NCBI GenBank assembly: GCA_963667875.2
Contig: CAXXGC010000006.1
Location: forward strand, 574,375-638,374
Length of the DNA stretch: 64,000 nt
Reading direction: 5' to 3'
Origin: JAEXOD01 sp963667875
GTDB taxonomy: Bacteria > Bacteroidota > Ignavibacteria > Ignavibacteriales > Melioribacteraceae
A program made the translations under genes and the position numbers. Below, in pieces: positions 55,208-63,852 of this stretch. Position 1 is the stretch's first letter. Each line of letters begins with the position of its first letter. The notes beneath the pieces were generated by a model that was not told the DNA's origin, searched no databases, and saw nothing but the letters and a program-made list of their open reading frames with translations.

Positions 55208-56749
55208 TTATTCTATTATTACTAAAAATTGTTTTACTAATTGATTAGCTATATCCTGAACCGTAACTGAAGTTTTTGAACCGACAGAACCCTTTGCTTT
55301 TAAGGTACATATTGAATTGTCCGTGCTATCCACTGTTGCGCTTATGTTATTTAAATTACTGGAACTCCAAGTATATATAGGTACACTGGCACCCAAATAC
55401 GTCACCGCATTAACTATGGCACTATCATCTTTAACTATTTTTACAGTATCAACACCCGAAGGATATATTGATGAAGCATTAATATACAAACCGGGTAAAA
55501 CCGAATAAAATCCATTACTATTAAATGAACCGTAAATATAATAATTTGCACCTACGTATGGATTGCTTTTAACTGTCAATTTAAGAGAATGGACAAAATT
55601 TCCTCTTTTGGGACTCATATATTCAAGAGAATAAAAACTATTGGCATATTTTTGTAAACTCAACTGAATTTCCAAAAATTTAGTTGTTATCTCTGTAACA
55701 TTACTGGTAGAATAGAATCCGGCATTCCCAATTCTCTGCAATACAACCGGATCAATTTCAGCACCTAAACCAATGGTATAAACTCTTTTTCCGCTGATTG
55801 CTGAAAGTGCTTCATTTAATGTGTGGGATCCTTGTGTATCCGAACCATCAGTAAAAACAATCATAGCTCCTTGAATAATTTCAGCATCGGTAAATGAATC
55901 CTGCCATCTTCCGGCACCGGTTACAACAGCCCCATATAAATTAGTAGTTAGATAGCCCAGTTCAATAGAATTAATTGCAGCAATCAGCTTTCCCAAATCG
56001 CTTGTAAAATCTTGAACTAATTCTGCCGTTTCGGAAAATTTGTAAATTGCAATTTCCTGTTGATCTATTTTACTGCTTACCAAACTTAACGCCGCGGATT
56101 TGATATCCCCAAGATTATTTTGAAGGCTCCGACTATTATCAAGCATCAGAACAGTTTTTAATTTGTATGGCGTCCCTTCTCTTTTTCTAATTATCATTGA
56201 TGATTCACTTTCGGAAATAGGAAGGTCATTTTCATACAATTGGAAATTGCTGGTATAAAGATTATCAACACCTGCCCCATTTAAATCGAGCACCTGAAAC
56301 ATTATTTTTACATAACATGGTAATTCGGTTTGAATTTGTTTTTTTATTAACATGTATCCATCGGAATAATCCTGAGTTTTAGTTACAAAACTCCATATAT
56401 CACTCGATTTTGTTGTTCCGTCTGTCATATGATTTACCACTTTCCAATAATATCTTGTTGAATAATCAAGTCCAACAACAGTTACATTGGGAGTGGTAAT
56501 ATTTTGTATGTATAAATCCGTAGGTGGATTGGATTTACTCAAATAAACATCAAATTTAACATAATTATCGCATTTCCAACTTAATATTAAAGCATTAGCC
56601 TGATCAATTGAGTTATGGGCAGGGGTTGGAGTATTGGGTTGGCCTACTGTAGTAACCGGTGTATTATCTCCACCATCTCCGCTTAAGGAACATCCCCAAA
56701 TGCCAATTGATATGATAAAACAAGAAGTCAATATTTTTAATAATTTCAT
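55208..56749 (-). CDS. VWA-domain lipoprotein with fibronectin-like repeat
   Basis: 513 residues. Lipoprotein signal with lipobox GIWGC (Cys20). About 35-125 is a fibronectin-III-like domain (WKCDNYVKFDVYLSK ... STRYYWKVVNHMTDGTTKSSDIWSFVT). The VWA domain (~195-375) keeps the MIDAS residues: MLDNSRSLQ, a Thr in LTTNLYGAVV, and VFTDGSDTQG. A C-terminal beta-rich stretch (SSSNLNNISATVDSTDNSICTLKAKGSVG) resembles a Big-type Ig domain. It probably binds a protein at the outer-membrane surface or periplasm. It leads the gatC-kdsB run by 9 bases. Confidence 0.83.
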   Translation of the reverse strand: MKLLKILTSCFIISIGIWGCSLSGDGGDNTPVTTVGQPNTPTPAHNSIDQANALILSWKCDNYVKFDVYLSKSNPPTDLYIQNITTPNVTVVGLDYSTRYYWKVVNHMTDGTTKSSDIWSFVTKTQDYSDGYMLIKKQIQTELPCYVKIMFQVLDLNGAGVDNLYTSNFQLYENDLPISESESSMIIRKREGTPYKLKTVLMLDNSRSLQNNLGDIKSAALSLVSSKIDQQEIAIYKFSETAELVQDFTSDLGKLIAAINSIELGYLTTNLYGAVVTGAGRWQDSFTDAEIIQGAMIVFTDGSDTQGSHTLNEALSAISGKRVYTIGLGAEIDPVVLQRIGNAGFYSTSNVTEITTKFLEIQLSLQKYANSFYSLEYMSPKRGNFVHSLKLTVKSNPYVGANYYIYGSFNSNGFYSVLPGLYINASSIYPSGVDTVKIVKDDSAIVNAVTYLGASVPIYTWSSSNLNNISATVDSTDNSICTLKAKGSVGSKTSVTVQDIANQLVKQFLVIIE

Positions 56750-56864
56750 AAAACACCGTCATTTAGGTGAATATTTAAATTATATTTGTCTTTTTTAAAA
56801 TAATTTGTCATATATTTATTTAATTTACCGTTATTTATTATTTAGCAGCCATTTGTTAATTAAA

Positions 56865-57433
56865 GTTGATTTATTATACAAGTTATAAATTCGCATATTC
56901 TTTAACTTTTTCTAAAGGCAAATCTAATATTTCCGAACATTGTTCAAGCGAAAAACCTTTTTCTAACATATTTTTTGTGGCTTTAATGTATGCCAGTCTT
57001 TCACCTTCTATTTTGCCTTCAACTTTGCCTTCAACTTTGCCTTCAGCCTTCCCTTCTGTTTTACCAACAATTAGGCCTTCTTTGCGGGCAGCTCCAATAG
57101 CAAATTTTTGGGCCATTTCTCCTTTTTCGCGTGCTTCCATTATTGCACGATATTTTGAAGAAGTTGATTTATTATACAAGCTATAAATTCGCATATTCTT
57201 TAACTTTTTCTAAAGGCAAATCTAATATTTCCGAACATTGTTCAAGCGAAAAACCTTTTTCTAACATATTTTTTGTGGCTTTAATGTTAGCCAGTCTTTC
57301 ACCTTCAGCTTTACCTTCAGCCTTCCCTTCTGTTTTACCAACAATTAGGCCTTCTTTGCGGGCAGCTCCAATAGCAAATTTTTGGGCCATTTCTCCTTTT
57401 TCGCGCGCTTCCATTATTGCACGGTACTTTGAA
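56865..57433. repeat. Imperfect tandem duplication of the Rpn gene 3' end
   Basis: Copy A is 56865-57159 (295 bp) and copy B is 57163-57433 (271 bp). They are nearly identical except for a 24-bp length difference, exactly two 12-bp units. Copy A carries five CCTTCAACTTTG-type units (57004-57063); copy B has three (57302-57337). The duplicated unit includes 18 bases of 3' flank (GTTGATTTATTATACAAG) plus the last ~250 bases of the coding region. Confidence 0.92.
56883..57194 (-). CDS. Duplicated C-terminal fragment of the Rpn nuclease
   Basis: 103 residues. After MRIYSLYNKST (translated from duplicated 3' flank) it repeats the C terminus of the upstream gene: SSKYRAIMEAREKGEMAQKFAIGAARKEGLIVGKTEGKAEGK ..., with two more EGKx units than the parent, and ends in the same EQCSEILDLPLEKVKEYANL. 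It has no catalytic core. Its ATG overlaps the stop of the full gene by 14 bases, so it could be translated by coupling. It may be only a by-product of the duplication. Expression is unproven. Confidence 0.6.
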   Translation of the reverse strand: MRIYSLYNKSTSSKYRAIMEAREKGEMAQKFAIGAARKEGLIVGKTEGKAEGKVEGKVEGKIEGERLAYIKATKNMLEKGFSLEQCSEILDLPLEKVKEYANL

Positions 57434-58083
57434 TTTGAACTTTTTTTTCTATATTCTTTAATAGCCATAATTATTTCAGTCTCCTTTTTTAATACTTTTG
57501 GAATATTTTCTTCATCAATTTCTTTATAGCTTTCACTATATTTTACAGTATGCATCCACAAATCGAATTTATTTTTTAAATCAACAGGATTTGGATGAAT
57601 AAACTTATCCAATTCAATAAAATGGAGTTCATTTAAGTCAATTAACTTATTAAAATTTTTGTCATGCCTAAAACTAAAAGTATTATGTATCTCTTTATAA
57701 TTAGGAAATAAGATACCATTACTTATTATAAAAATACAAATTGCTTTGGGAAGATCAACATAATTACTTCCTTCAATTAATTGTGAAGCAATTAACTTTG
57801 CATTATAAAAATAGGCTCTGCTAATAAAACCAATTGGAGTTCCTATTTGCATTTCTATATCATAAATATTTTTTAATTCATCCTCGGCTTTTATATCAAG
57901 AATTACCAGCTTATCAGTCAAATAGTCCTGGTAAACAAATGGATTTAAAATATTTATTTTTTTAAGTGCATTACTGCCTTTAAGATCCAAAATTGAATTT
58001 AATAAATCAGCTAATATATAGCTGTTTTTCTGAATCCCAAATACTGCTTTAAATAGAATATCATTTGTTAAGCTAATATTCAT
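57181..58083 (-). CDS. Rpn-family PD-(D/E)XK nuclease (recombination-promoting nuclease/transposase-like)
   Basis: 300 residues. N-terminal DILFKAVFGIQKN is the family opening; the nuclease core reads VILDIKAEDELKNIYDIEMQ (Asp...ExQ form) and is followed by RAYFYNAKLIASQLIEGSNYVDLPKAICIFII. The C-terminal part has the charged EGKxEGKx spacer and a helical end. Members (RpnA in E. coli) cut DNA and increase recombination; many are close relatives of transposase-like mobile genes. The gene has its own start after an empty stretch of about 72 bases next to the GH18 gene and is followed by a tandem copy of its own tail. Confidence 0.85.
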   Translation of the reverse strand: MNISLTNDILFKAVFGIQKNSYILADLLNSILDLKGSNALKKINILNPFVYQDYLTDKLVILDIKAEDELKNIYDIEMQIGTPIGFISRAYFYNAKLIASQLIEGSNYVDLPKAICIFIISNGILFPNYKEIHNTFSFRHDKNFNKLIDLNELHFIELDKFIHPNPVDLKNKFDLWMHTVKYSESYKEIDEENIPKVLKKETEIIMAIKEYRKKSSNSKYRAIMEAREKGEMAQKFAIGAARKEGLIVGKTEGKAEGKAEGERLANIKATKNMLEKGFSLEQCSEILDLPLEKVKEYANL

Positions 58084-58155
58084 CTAATAATCTCAGTAAT
58101 TATCCAAATTTACAAAAAAAATATTAATTGTAATAACTTAAATTATAACTAAAAT

Positions 58156-60597
58156 TTATTTAATTAAACTCATTTTAATTGTTTTTGTAAAGCTGCCGGT
58201 CTCTATTTTTGCAAAATATAAACCGCTTGATAATTTTGAACCGTCAAAATTAACAGAATATTTCCCTTTGTTTTGATCTTGATTTACCAAAACAGAAATT
58301 TCTTTTCCTAAAACATCATACACTTTTATTGTAAGATGAGTATTTTCTGCTAACTGATAACTAATAGTTGTATTAGGATTAAAAGGATTTGGATAATTTT
58401 GCGATAATTCAAATTTATTAAGTATCGAATTTTCATCATCTACTGCACCATGAAGAATTAACCAATCAAACATTCTATTAAATAAACTGTCGCGAAGACT
58501 TTTTGGATATACTGTTTCAAATGGAAATGTTAAATAAATAGATTTATACGGACTCTCAACGTAAACACCTGCTCCGCCATTTACAGCAGCGTCAACACCT
58601 GTAAATGAAAACAAAAGATCGGAGTTGTTTGGTTTTATTGCATCCGGCCATTCAGTATTATAAAAGCCATGAGTTCCATCATCATAATTAAAAGATCCTA
58701 AATCACTAACAAAATTTGTACCGGCCGGCGAAATATTATAATAAGTAGAAGAAGTTCCCATTGGCGCATCGGCAACATAAGTTGCACCCAAATAATTATT
58801 AAAAAAATCAAGGTCAGCAGTTGATGAGGTTCCGGTTCGTCCAAGATCCCAGCCAATTTCCGATCCGCTGATAAATAGACTTTTATCCCATGTTAAATAA
58901 GCTTTTAATTTTTCTTGCTCTATTGTATTTAATGTTTCATCAGCTGTACTTTCTTCTCCAAGAATCCATATTACAAGGAAATATTCACTTAAATCGACAT
59001 GATTTAAATAAACAGCTTCATTATTTGCACAATCATAGTTGTAATACAAATTACGATCAGCAAAAGTAGTTGCATATGTTTTTATGTAGTCCCTTGTATT
59101 GTCATTTTGAATTATTCTATCAAAACCGTTAACAATTAATACACCCGGATGATTAGACATAGGACGAATTGCAAAAACTTCGCTAAGCGCAGAAGACCCG
59201 GCTAAATTAAATGCTTTAAGCTTGATATAATAAGTTTGAGTAGTAAACAATCCATCCAAAATAAATTCGCCGCTTGTAAAAGTTAAGGAATCGGTATAAT
59301 TAATTCCGTCTGTACTTTTATATACCATAATCCCGGCTGCATAATTTGGAAATTCACAACTAACTTGTGCTGAAGTTGTGGTAAGATTTTTAATATACGT
59401 CCAACTTGGTATTGCGGGTTTTGGTGAAGTACTGGTACCGTATTTATTACTTATTAAATTCCATAATTCTTGTCTTCCGGAATCATAACCTAAGGCCCAC
59501 ATACCAATTCCTTTAAGGTTTTTAGAAATAGCAAGATCATATTTTAAACCCAAACTTGAATCATCGTCAAACCATACCTGATGCCATTGATTTGATGCCT
59601 GGTACTTATACCAAGGAACCTTATATGTTGTATTCCAAATATATCCGTAAGTTGATGATGCGGGATATGTTGAAGAAAAACGTGGTGAACCGGGATAAGA
59701 AATTACAGTAGCTGCACCTGCATTTTCTGTTTCAGTAATAAAATGAGTGCCAAAATACGGTACTCCTAATATTAATTTTTGTGGATTAGTATTCACAACA
59801 GATGAATATTGCGAAATAACAGTGTTAGTAATATTATAACTTCCTCCTGTTAATGGTGCTGACGGACCACTTGTTGTACTCCAGCTGCCAAAAAAATCAT
59901 AACCCATTATAAAAATATAGTCACAACTGGCAGCCAAACCCGAAAAATTCCAGCCTGACCAATTAACTGCCGGACCTGCAAAAGAAACTTCTTTGCCAGG
60001 TAAATTTGTATGGACATAATTTGTAAGATCAGTCATAAATGTATTAATTATAGTCCCCCTATCGGCACTATTTAAACTTTCAAAATCTATATTTACTCCG
60101 TCCATATTATAAGTTTGTATTTTTGATACAACATTACTGAAAAAAGTAGCTTTAACCGTACTATTAGTAATAATTGTGTGAATTTCATCGCCGTCAAAAT
60201 TTGTAATACACATAATAATTTTAACTCCTTTATTATGTGCGGTATTTATCATGGTTGTCCACGGCCAGCTGGATGGATTACCTATTGAACCGGTTGTTGT
60301 GGCTGCAAAATCGAAGCAGGCAATATGTGTTAATAACTCATAATCAAAATAATTTTGAGCACCGTTTAGATATTCCCAGTCGGGCAAATATCCAAATATT
60401 GCACCTGTCAACGATTTTGAAGTATTCTCTTGTAATGGGAGTATTCCTTTGCCGGATATTTCGGAATCGAGTGGTTTTTCTTCATTTAGCCCATATAAAA
60501 TTTTTTCTTGTTGATGTACACTAATTCTATTCTGTGCATTCAGCAAACAAAAATTAACCATAACTATCATTAAAACAAATAAATACAATCTACGCAT
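58156..60597 (-). CDS. Secreted GH18 chitinase-like protein with T9SS tail
   Basis: 813 residues from the chosen start. The ATG at 60597 follows AGGAGA and begins a signal peptide (LYLFVLMIVMVNFCLLNAQ); the open frame goes on to 60651 without support. The GH18 domain (~55-390) contains the catalytic DGVNIDFE (Asn in place of the middle Asp of DGxDxDxE, catalytic Glu kept) and ends YDLAISKNLKGIGMWALGYDSG. A fibronectin-like domain (~395-485) and an uncharacterised ~220-residue domain (~490-720) follow, then a T9SS tail (NYPNPFNP). Chitin or peptidoglycan-like glycans are the likely substrates; the N substitution may lower activity. Confidence 0.87.
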   Translation of the reverse strand: MRRLYLFVLMIVMVNFCLLNAQNRISVHQQEKILYGLNEEKPLDSEISGKGILPLQENTSKSLTGAIFGYLPDWEYLNGAQNYFDYELLTHIACFDFAATTTGSIGNPSSWPWTTMINTAHNKGVKIIMCITNFDGDEIHTIITNSTVKATFFSNVVSKIQTYNMDGVNIDFESLNSADRGTIINTFMTDLTNYVHTNLPGKEVSFAGPAVNWSGWNFSGLAASCDYIFIMGYDFFGSWSTTSGPSAPLTGGSYNITNTVISQYSSVVNTNPQKLILGVPYFGTHFITETENAGAATVISYPGSPRFSSTYPASSTYGYIWNTTYKVPWYKYQASNQWHQVWFDDDSSLGLKYDLAISKNLKGIGMWALGYDSGRQELWNLISNKYGTSTSPKPAIPSWTYIKNLTTTSAQVSCEFPNYAAGIMVYKSTDGINYTDSLTFTSGEFILDGLFTTQTYYIKLKAFNLAGSSALSEVFAIRPMSNHPGVLIVNGFDRIIQNDNTRDYIKTYATTFADRNLYYNYDCANNEAVYLNHVDLSEYFLVIWILGEESTADETLNTIEQEKLKAYLTWDKSLFISGSEIGWDLGRTGTSSTADLDFFNNYLGATYVADAPMGTSSTYYNISPAGTNFVSDLGSFNYDDGTHGFYNTEWPDAIKPNNSDLLFSFTGVDAAVNGGAGVYVESPYKSIYLTFPFETVYPKSLRDSLFNRMFDWLILHGAVDDENSILNKFELSQNYPNPFNPNTTISYQLAENTHLTIKVYDVLGKEISVLVNQDQNKGKYSVNFDGSKLSSGLYFAKIETGSFTKTIKMSLIK

Positions 60598-60756
60598 ATT
60601 GTCTCCTAACAAATTATAATTACTAAACTTCAAATTTAAATCATTGTACAATCACATACAATAGATTTAATCAGGGCAAAAGAAATTCTTTAAATTAATT
60701 AGTGGAAATGGTAAGAAGGTTAGTAATTTTTAATTACAAAAATGTAAAAGGAACGA

Positions 60757-61002
60757 TTATTTTTCCGAATAAAAACTTAATAATTGATTATCAGAAAAAT
60801 CCCTCAAATTTGAAATTGTTAAACTATTTCTGTTAAAACCATAATCAACTGAGGATTCATAATCAGTACTTATTCTTTTATATCTTGAATGTGAACCATT
60901 ACCTACTAAGGAATATCTTTTTTCGGAACCTGAAAATTCGAAATTACTTTTGCTATAGCTTCTTGGTATGTTATATTCATTATTTTCTTCGGTACCGCGC
61001 AC
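60757..61002 (-). CDS. Small hypothetical ORF, weak support
   Basis: 81 residues starting at a GTG. Rich in Ser, Asn, Tyr and Arg, no membrane segment. Its only support is close spacing (4 bases) to the small membrane ORF upstream and its length. There is no clear ribosome site, so it may not be translated. Confidence 0.35.
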   Translation of the reverse strand: MRGTEENNEYNIPRSYSKSNFEFSGSEKRYSLVGNGSHSRYKRISTDYESSVDYGFNRNSLTISNLRDFSDNQLLSFYSEK

Positions 61003-61006
61003 TACA

Positions 61007-61267
61007 TTATATTTTTTTTTGTTTATCTCTAATTATTCTACTTTCAGGAACCGGTAGTTTTTTTTCCTCATCTCTTCTAACTATTCCTTGCGGTTTATTT
61101 GTTATAACATACAATTGTGCAGCAGGTTTAGGAATATCATTATAAACCTTTTTTATTTCGGGTTTTTCACTTCTAAACTTATGGGCAATATAAGAAACCA
61201 CTAACACAATTATAAAAAAACCCACAACTATCAATAAACTTGAATATACAATTGGTATTAAATTCAT
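61007..61267 (-). CDS. Small single-pass membrane protein, unknown
   Basis: 86 residues. One N-terminal membrane helix (IPIVYSSLLIVVGFFIIVLVVSYIAHKF), then a charged cytoplasmic tail. ATG preceded by TTTAGGTTAAAT, a modest ribosome site. No family recognised. The tail KPQGIVRRDEEKKLPVPESR suggests a conserved linker, but this was not checked. Confidence 0.55.
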   Translation of the reverse strand: MNLIPIVYSSLLIVVGFFIIVLVVSYIAHKFRSEKPEIKKVYNDIPKPAAQLYVITNKPQGIVRRDEEKKLPVPESRIIRDKQKKI

Positions 61268-61529
61268 ATTTAACCTAAAGAATTTTATTAACTATTATAT
61301 TTATCACAAGTTTAGTGCCAAGTTTATACCCGCTAATAACAATGAGATTCATTAAATTTATTGGATTGTTTTGTATTATTTTGACAACCAGGAAAGAGAT
61401 GTATCATAATGAAACATTTCAATCCCTAATTTTTGAACAATTTTAATTGAATTTAGCAAAATTTTTGGTTATTATTTATTGAAGTTTTATAATTTGCATA
61501 AATAATTTTATAACCAACTTTTATTAATT

Positions 61530-62570
61530 ATGACTACTTATTCAAAAATAACAGTATATTATTTTTCGGGAACCGGCAACTCAAAAAATGTTGCAATATG
61601 GCTAGCTAATACCGCTTCTGATAATAATATTGAATGTGAATTAAAGGATATATCAAAAACAGAAAGAAGAAATTTAGAAACCCCTTCATTAAATACACTA
61701 ATAGTTTTTATTTCTCCGGTTCACGGATTTAATTATCCTCCAATAATGACTAATTTTATTTTTCACTATCCCAAAGCTAACAATGATGTAGTGTTAATGA
61801 ATACAAGAGCCGGGATGCTTATTGGTAAATATATTACTCCCGGATTAACGGGTATTGCCTTTTATTTAGCGGCATTAGTATTAAAGATCAAGGGATATAA
61901 AATAAAAGGAATGCTGCCTGTTGATTTGCCTTCAAATTGGATATCAATTCATCCCGGACTTAATGAAAGGACAGTAAAATTTTTGCATGAAAAGAACAAA
62001 GAACGAGTTGTAAATTTTTCCAATAAAATATTTTCCGGTAAAACAGTTTTTTCGTGTGTAAAAGAAATTTTTCAGGATTTGTTAATTTCCCCTATCTCAA
62101 TATTATATTTTTTTATTGGCAGGTTCTTTTTAAGCAAAACTTATTATGCTTCCGGGGATTGCAATAATTGCGGACTGTGTATTAAAAACTGTCCTGTAAA
62201 AGCCATTAAAACAGTTGATAACAGACCTTATTGGACATTTAACTGCGAAAGTTGTATGAAATGTATGGGTAATTGCCCGCATAAAGCAATTGAAACCTCA
62301 CACGGTTTTACAATATTAGGTGTTTTAGTTTTTATGTCTTTTATTATAAGCCCATTTTATAAATATTTTGGACTATATTTTTTTGAGATAAAAAATGAGT
62401 TTGTTAGATTTTTTATTGAATCATTTAGTTTTCTTGTATTTTTTGGTTTTATTTACAGGGTAATGCACTTTTTATTGCGTTACAGGTTTTTTGAAAGAAT
62501 TATCGTTTATACGTCTTTGACTAAGTACAAGTTTTGGGGAAGACGATATAAAGCACTTAAAGAAAAATAA
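61530..62570 (+). CDS. Flavodoxin / 4Fe-4S ferredoxin fusion (EFR1-like) with membrane segment
   Basis: 346 residues. Flavodoxin-like N-terminal domain with FMN loop SGTGN at 13-17 and SPVHGFNYPPIM. A membrane-like stretch (~100-120) and the two [4Fe-4S] clusters CxxCxxCxxxCP at Cys211-214-217-221 and Cys239-242-245-249. C-terminal helices (GFTILGVLVFMSFIIS and a later one) suggest membrane attachment. EFR1-type proteins are found in anaerobes and pass electrons from ferredoxin to flavin; the partner is unknown. No ferredoxin-reducing complex is adjacent; korAB at 2-5 kb could supply reduced ferredoxin. Confidence 0.82.
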   Translation: MTTYSKITVYYFSGTGNSKNVAIWLANTASDNNIECELKDISKTERRNLETPSLNTLIVFISPVHGFNYPPIMTNFIFHYPKANNDVVLMNTRAGMLIGKYITPGLTGIAFYLAALVLKIKGYKIKGMLPVDLPSNWISIHPGLNERTVKFLHEKNKERVVNFSNKIFSGKTVFSCVKEIFQDLLISPISILYFFIGRFFLSKTYYASGDCNNCGLCIKNCPVKAIKTVDNRPYWTFNCESCMKCMGNCPHKAIETSHGFTILGVLVFMSFIISPFYKYFGLYFFEIKNEFVRFFIESFSFLVFFGFIYRVMHFLLRYRFFERIIVYTSLTKYKFWGRRYKALKEK

Positions 62571-62583
62571 GTTATAGTTATTA

Positions 62584-62602
62584 ATTGTCTTTAATAGACA
62601 AT
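62584..62602. promoter_or_regulatory. Hairpin ATTGTCT-TTAAT-AGACAAT
   Basis: Seven-base perfect inverted repeat with a five-base loop, 13 bases after the EFR1-like stop. It lacks a T-run, so it is a weak terminator at best, and lies in tandem with a second hairpin. Confidence 0.4.
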
Positions 62603-62624
62603 CTTAGCCATTGTATTTAATATG

Positions 62625-62649
62625 CCATTCATTGTTTTACAACGAATGG
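62625..62649. promoter_or_regulatory. 11-bp stem hairpin upstream of yciI-like gene
   Basis: CCATTCATTGT and ACAACGAATGG pair with one mismatch around TTT; the YciI gene starts 28 bases later. It could terminate the EFR1-like transcript or act as a protein or RNA regulatory element for the YciI genes. Confidence 0.45.
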
Positions 62650-62677
62650 TTAATAATTCAATTTATTTGGAGTAAAA

Positions 62678-62968
62678 ATGTTTATAATATCCATAACCTA
62701 CATCCGTCCACCCGAAGACGTAGAAAATCATCTAAAGGCCCATAGAGACTTTCTTAAAATTCAGTATGCAAATGGTCATTTTATAACATCAGGCCGAAAA
62801 GTTCCTGTTACAGGTGGAATTATCTTAGCAAAAGCAAACTCTATTGAAGAACTGAATAATATAATTATTCGGGATCCATTTTATATAGAAAAAATAGCAA
62901 GTTACGAGGTTATTGAATTTACTCCAACTATGGTCGGTGTTGGATTTGAGAGCTTAATAGGAATATAA
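62678..62968 (+). CDS. YciI-family protein, first of three copies
   Basis: 96 residues, single dimeric alpha+beta barrel-type domain. The family pattern HLKAHRDFLKIQYANGHFITSGRK, GGIILAKANSIEEL and IIRDPFYIEKIASYEVIEFTP is complete. The YciI fold has conserved His and Asp residues and is often a dehydratase or isomerase-like unit, but no reaction is established for this type. The start follows TTTGGAGTAAAA. Three homologous genes stand in a row with hundreds of bases between them. Confidence 0.88.
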   Translation: MFIISITYIRPPEDVENHLKAHRDFLKIQYANGHFITSGRKVPVTGGIILAKANSIEELNNIIIRDPFYIEKIASYEVIEFTPTMVGVGFESLIGI

Positions 62969-63156
62969 CATAAATAATATTCAATTCAATTACCATTTAT
63001 TACACCTTTTTATTATTTTTATTATATTGTTTAAAATTTTAATGCTTTAATAATTTCCGCTCAAGAATGTTTTTAGAATTATTATTAAGTATTAAAATAT
63101 TTTTTTGTAAACGCAACCTAATTCAATTCAAACATTAATATTAATATGGAGTGCAG

Positions 63157-63446
63157 ATGTTTATTGTATCAATAACTTTTACCAGTCCCATTCCTGAAGT
63201 TGAAAAACACTTAAGTGCTCATTTAGAGTATATTAAACAACAGCACGAAAAGAATAATTTTGTTGCTGCAGGCAAAAAAGTACCATTAACCGAGTTATTA
63301 TTTTTTCAAAACTTAAAACAAAACATGAATTAGAAACAATAATATTCGATGATCCTTATTATAAAGCCGGTGTAGCCGATTACGAAATTACTGAGTTTAT
63401 CCCTTCTATGACTGCCAATGGATTTGAGAATATAAGGGAAATTTAA
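63157..63446 (+). pseudogene. YciI-family gene, second copy, frameshifted
   Basis: From the ATG at 63157 (GGAG just upstream) the first 40 residues match the neighbouring copies (FIVSITFTSPIPEVEKHLSAHLEYIKQQHEKNNFVAAGKKVPLT). At about 63288-63292 the expected TGG(V/I)I reads ACCGAGTT, so about 4 bases are missing. The rest, IIFSKLKTKHELETIIFDDPYYKAGVADYEITEFIPSM, continues in another frame to the TAA at 63444-63446. The frame that starts at the ATG stops at 63333. Compared with the third copy, this is a deletion in the conserved TGG turn, so the protein would be inactive. Confidence 0.85.
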
Positions 63447-63517
63447 TATTTTTTTGATGTTAAATTCTAATGCAAATTTTTAAAATACAAAAAATAAATA
63501 TATTATTAAGGAGAATT

Positions 63518-63805
63518 ATGTTTATAGTATCATTAACTTATAAATGCCCGCTTGAGGAAGTAGATAAACACTTAAATGCACACATTGATTATTTAAAAGA
63601 GCAGTTTGCTAACAAAAGTTTTATTGCCGCAGGACGAAAAATTCCAAGAACTGGCGGTATTATTTTGTCAAATGTTAAAACAAAAGATGAACTTCAATTA
63701 ATTTTGGCTCAGGACCCTTTTTACAAAGCTGATGTAGCTGACTATGAAATTACAGAATTTATACCAAGTATGACAGCAGACGGATTTGAAAATTTGAAGG
63801 AATAA
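63518..63805 (+). CDS. YciI-family protein, third copy
   Basis: 95 residues from the ATG at 63518, which follows AAGGAG (an upstream ATG at 63470 lacks one). HLNAHIDYLKEQFANKSFIAAGRKIPRTGGIILSNVKTKDELQLILAQDPFYKADVADYEITEFIPSMTADGFENL is a complete YciI domain. It is closer to the broken copy (YEITEFIPSM, GFEN) than to the first, so the duplication of the second and third copies is the more recent. Confidence 0.87.
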   Translation: MFIVSLTYKCPLEEVDKHLNAHIDYLKEQFANKSFIAAGRKIPRTGGIILSNVKTKDELQLILAQDPFYKADVADYEITEFIPSMTADGFENLKE

Positions 63806-63852
63806 TAATTGTCATTTTCTAAAAATAAAAACTTATGTAAAGAGGGAGTAGA

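Noticed and set aside
56866..57529. Plus-strand ORFs of 106 and 132 aa in the duplicated region
   Set aside because: They are antisense copies of the EGKx repeat; the minus-strand frame carries the nuclease family sequence.
57181..58083. Complete insertion sequence around the Rpn gene
   Set aside because: No terminal inverted repeats or target duplication could be identified; only the gene and its duplicated tail are seen.
60237..60524. 95-aa plus-strand ORF within GH18
   Set aside because: Shadow of a supported gene on the other strand.
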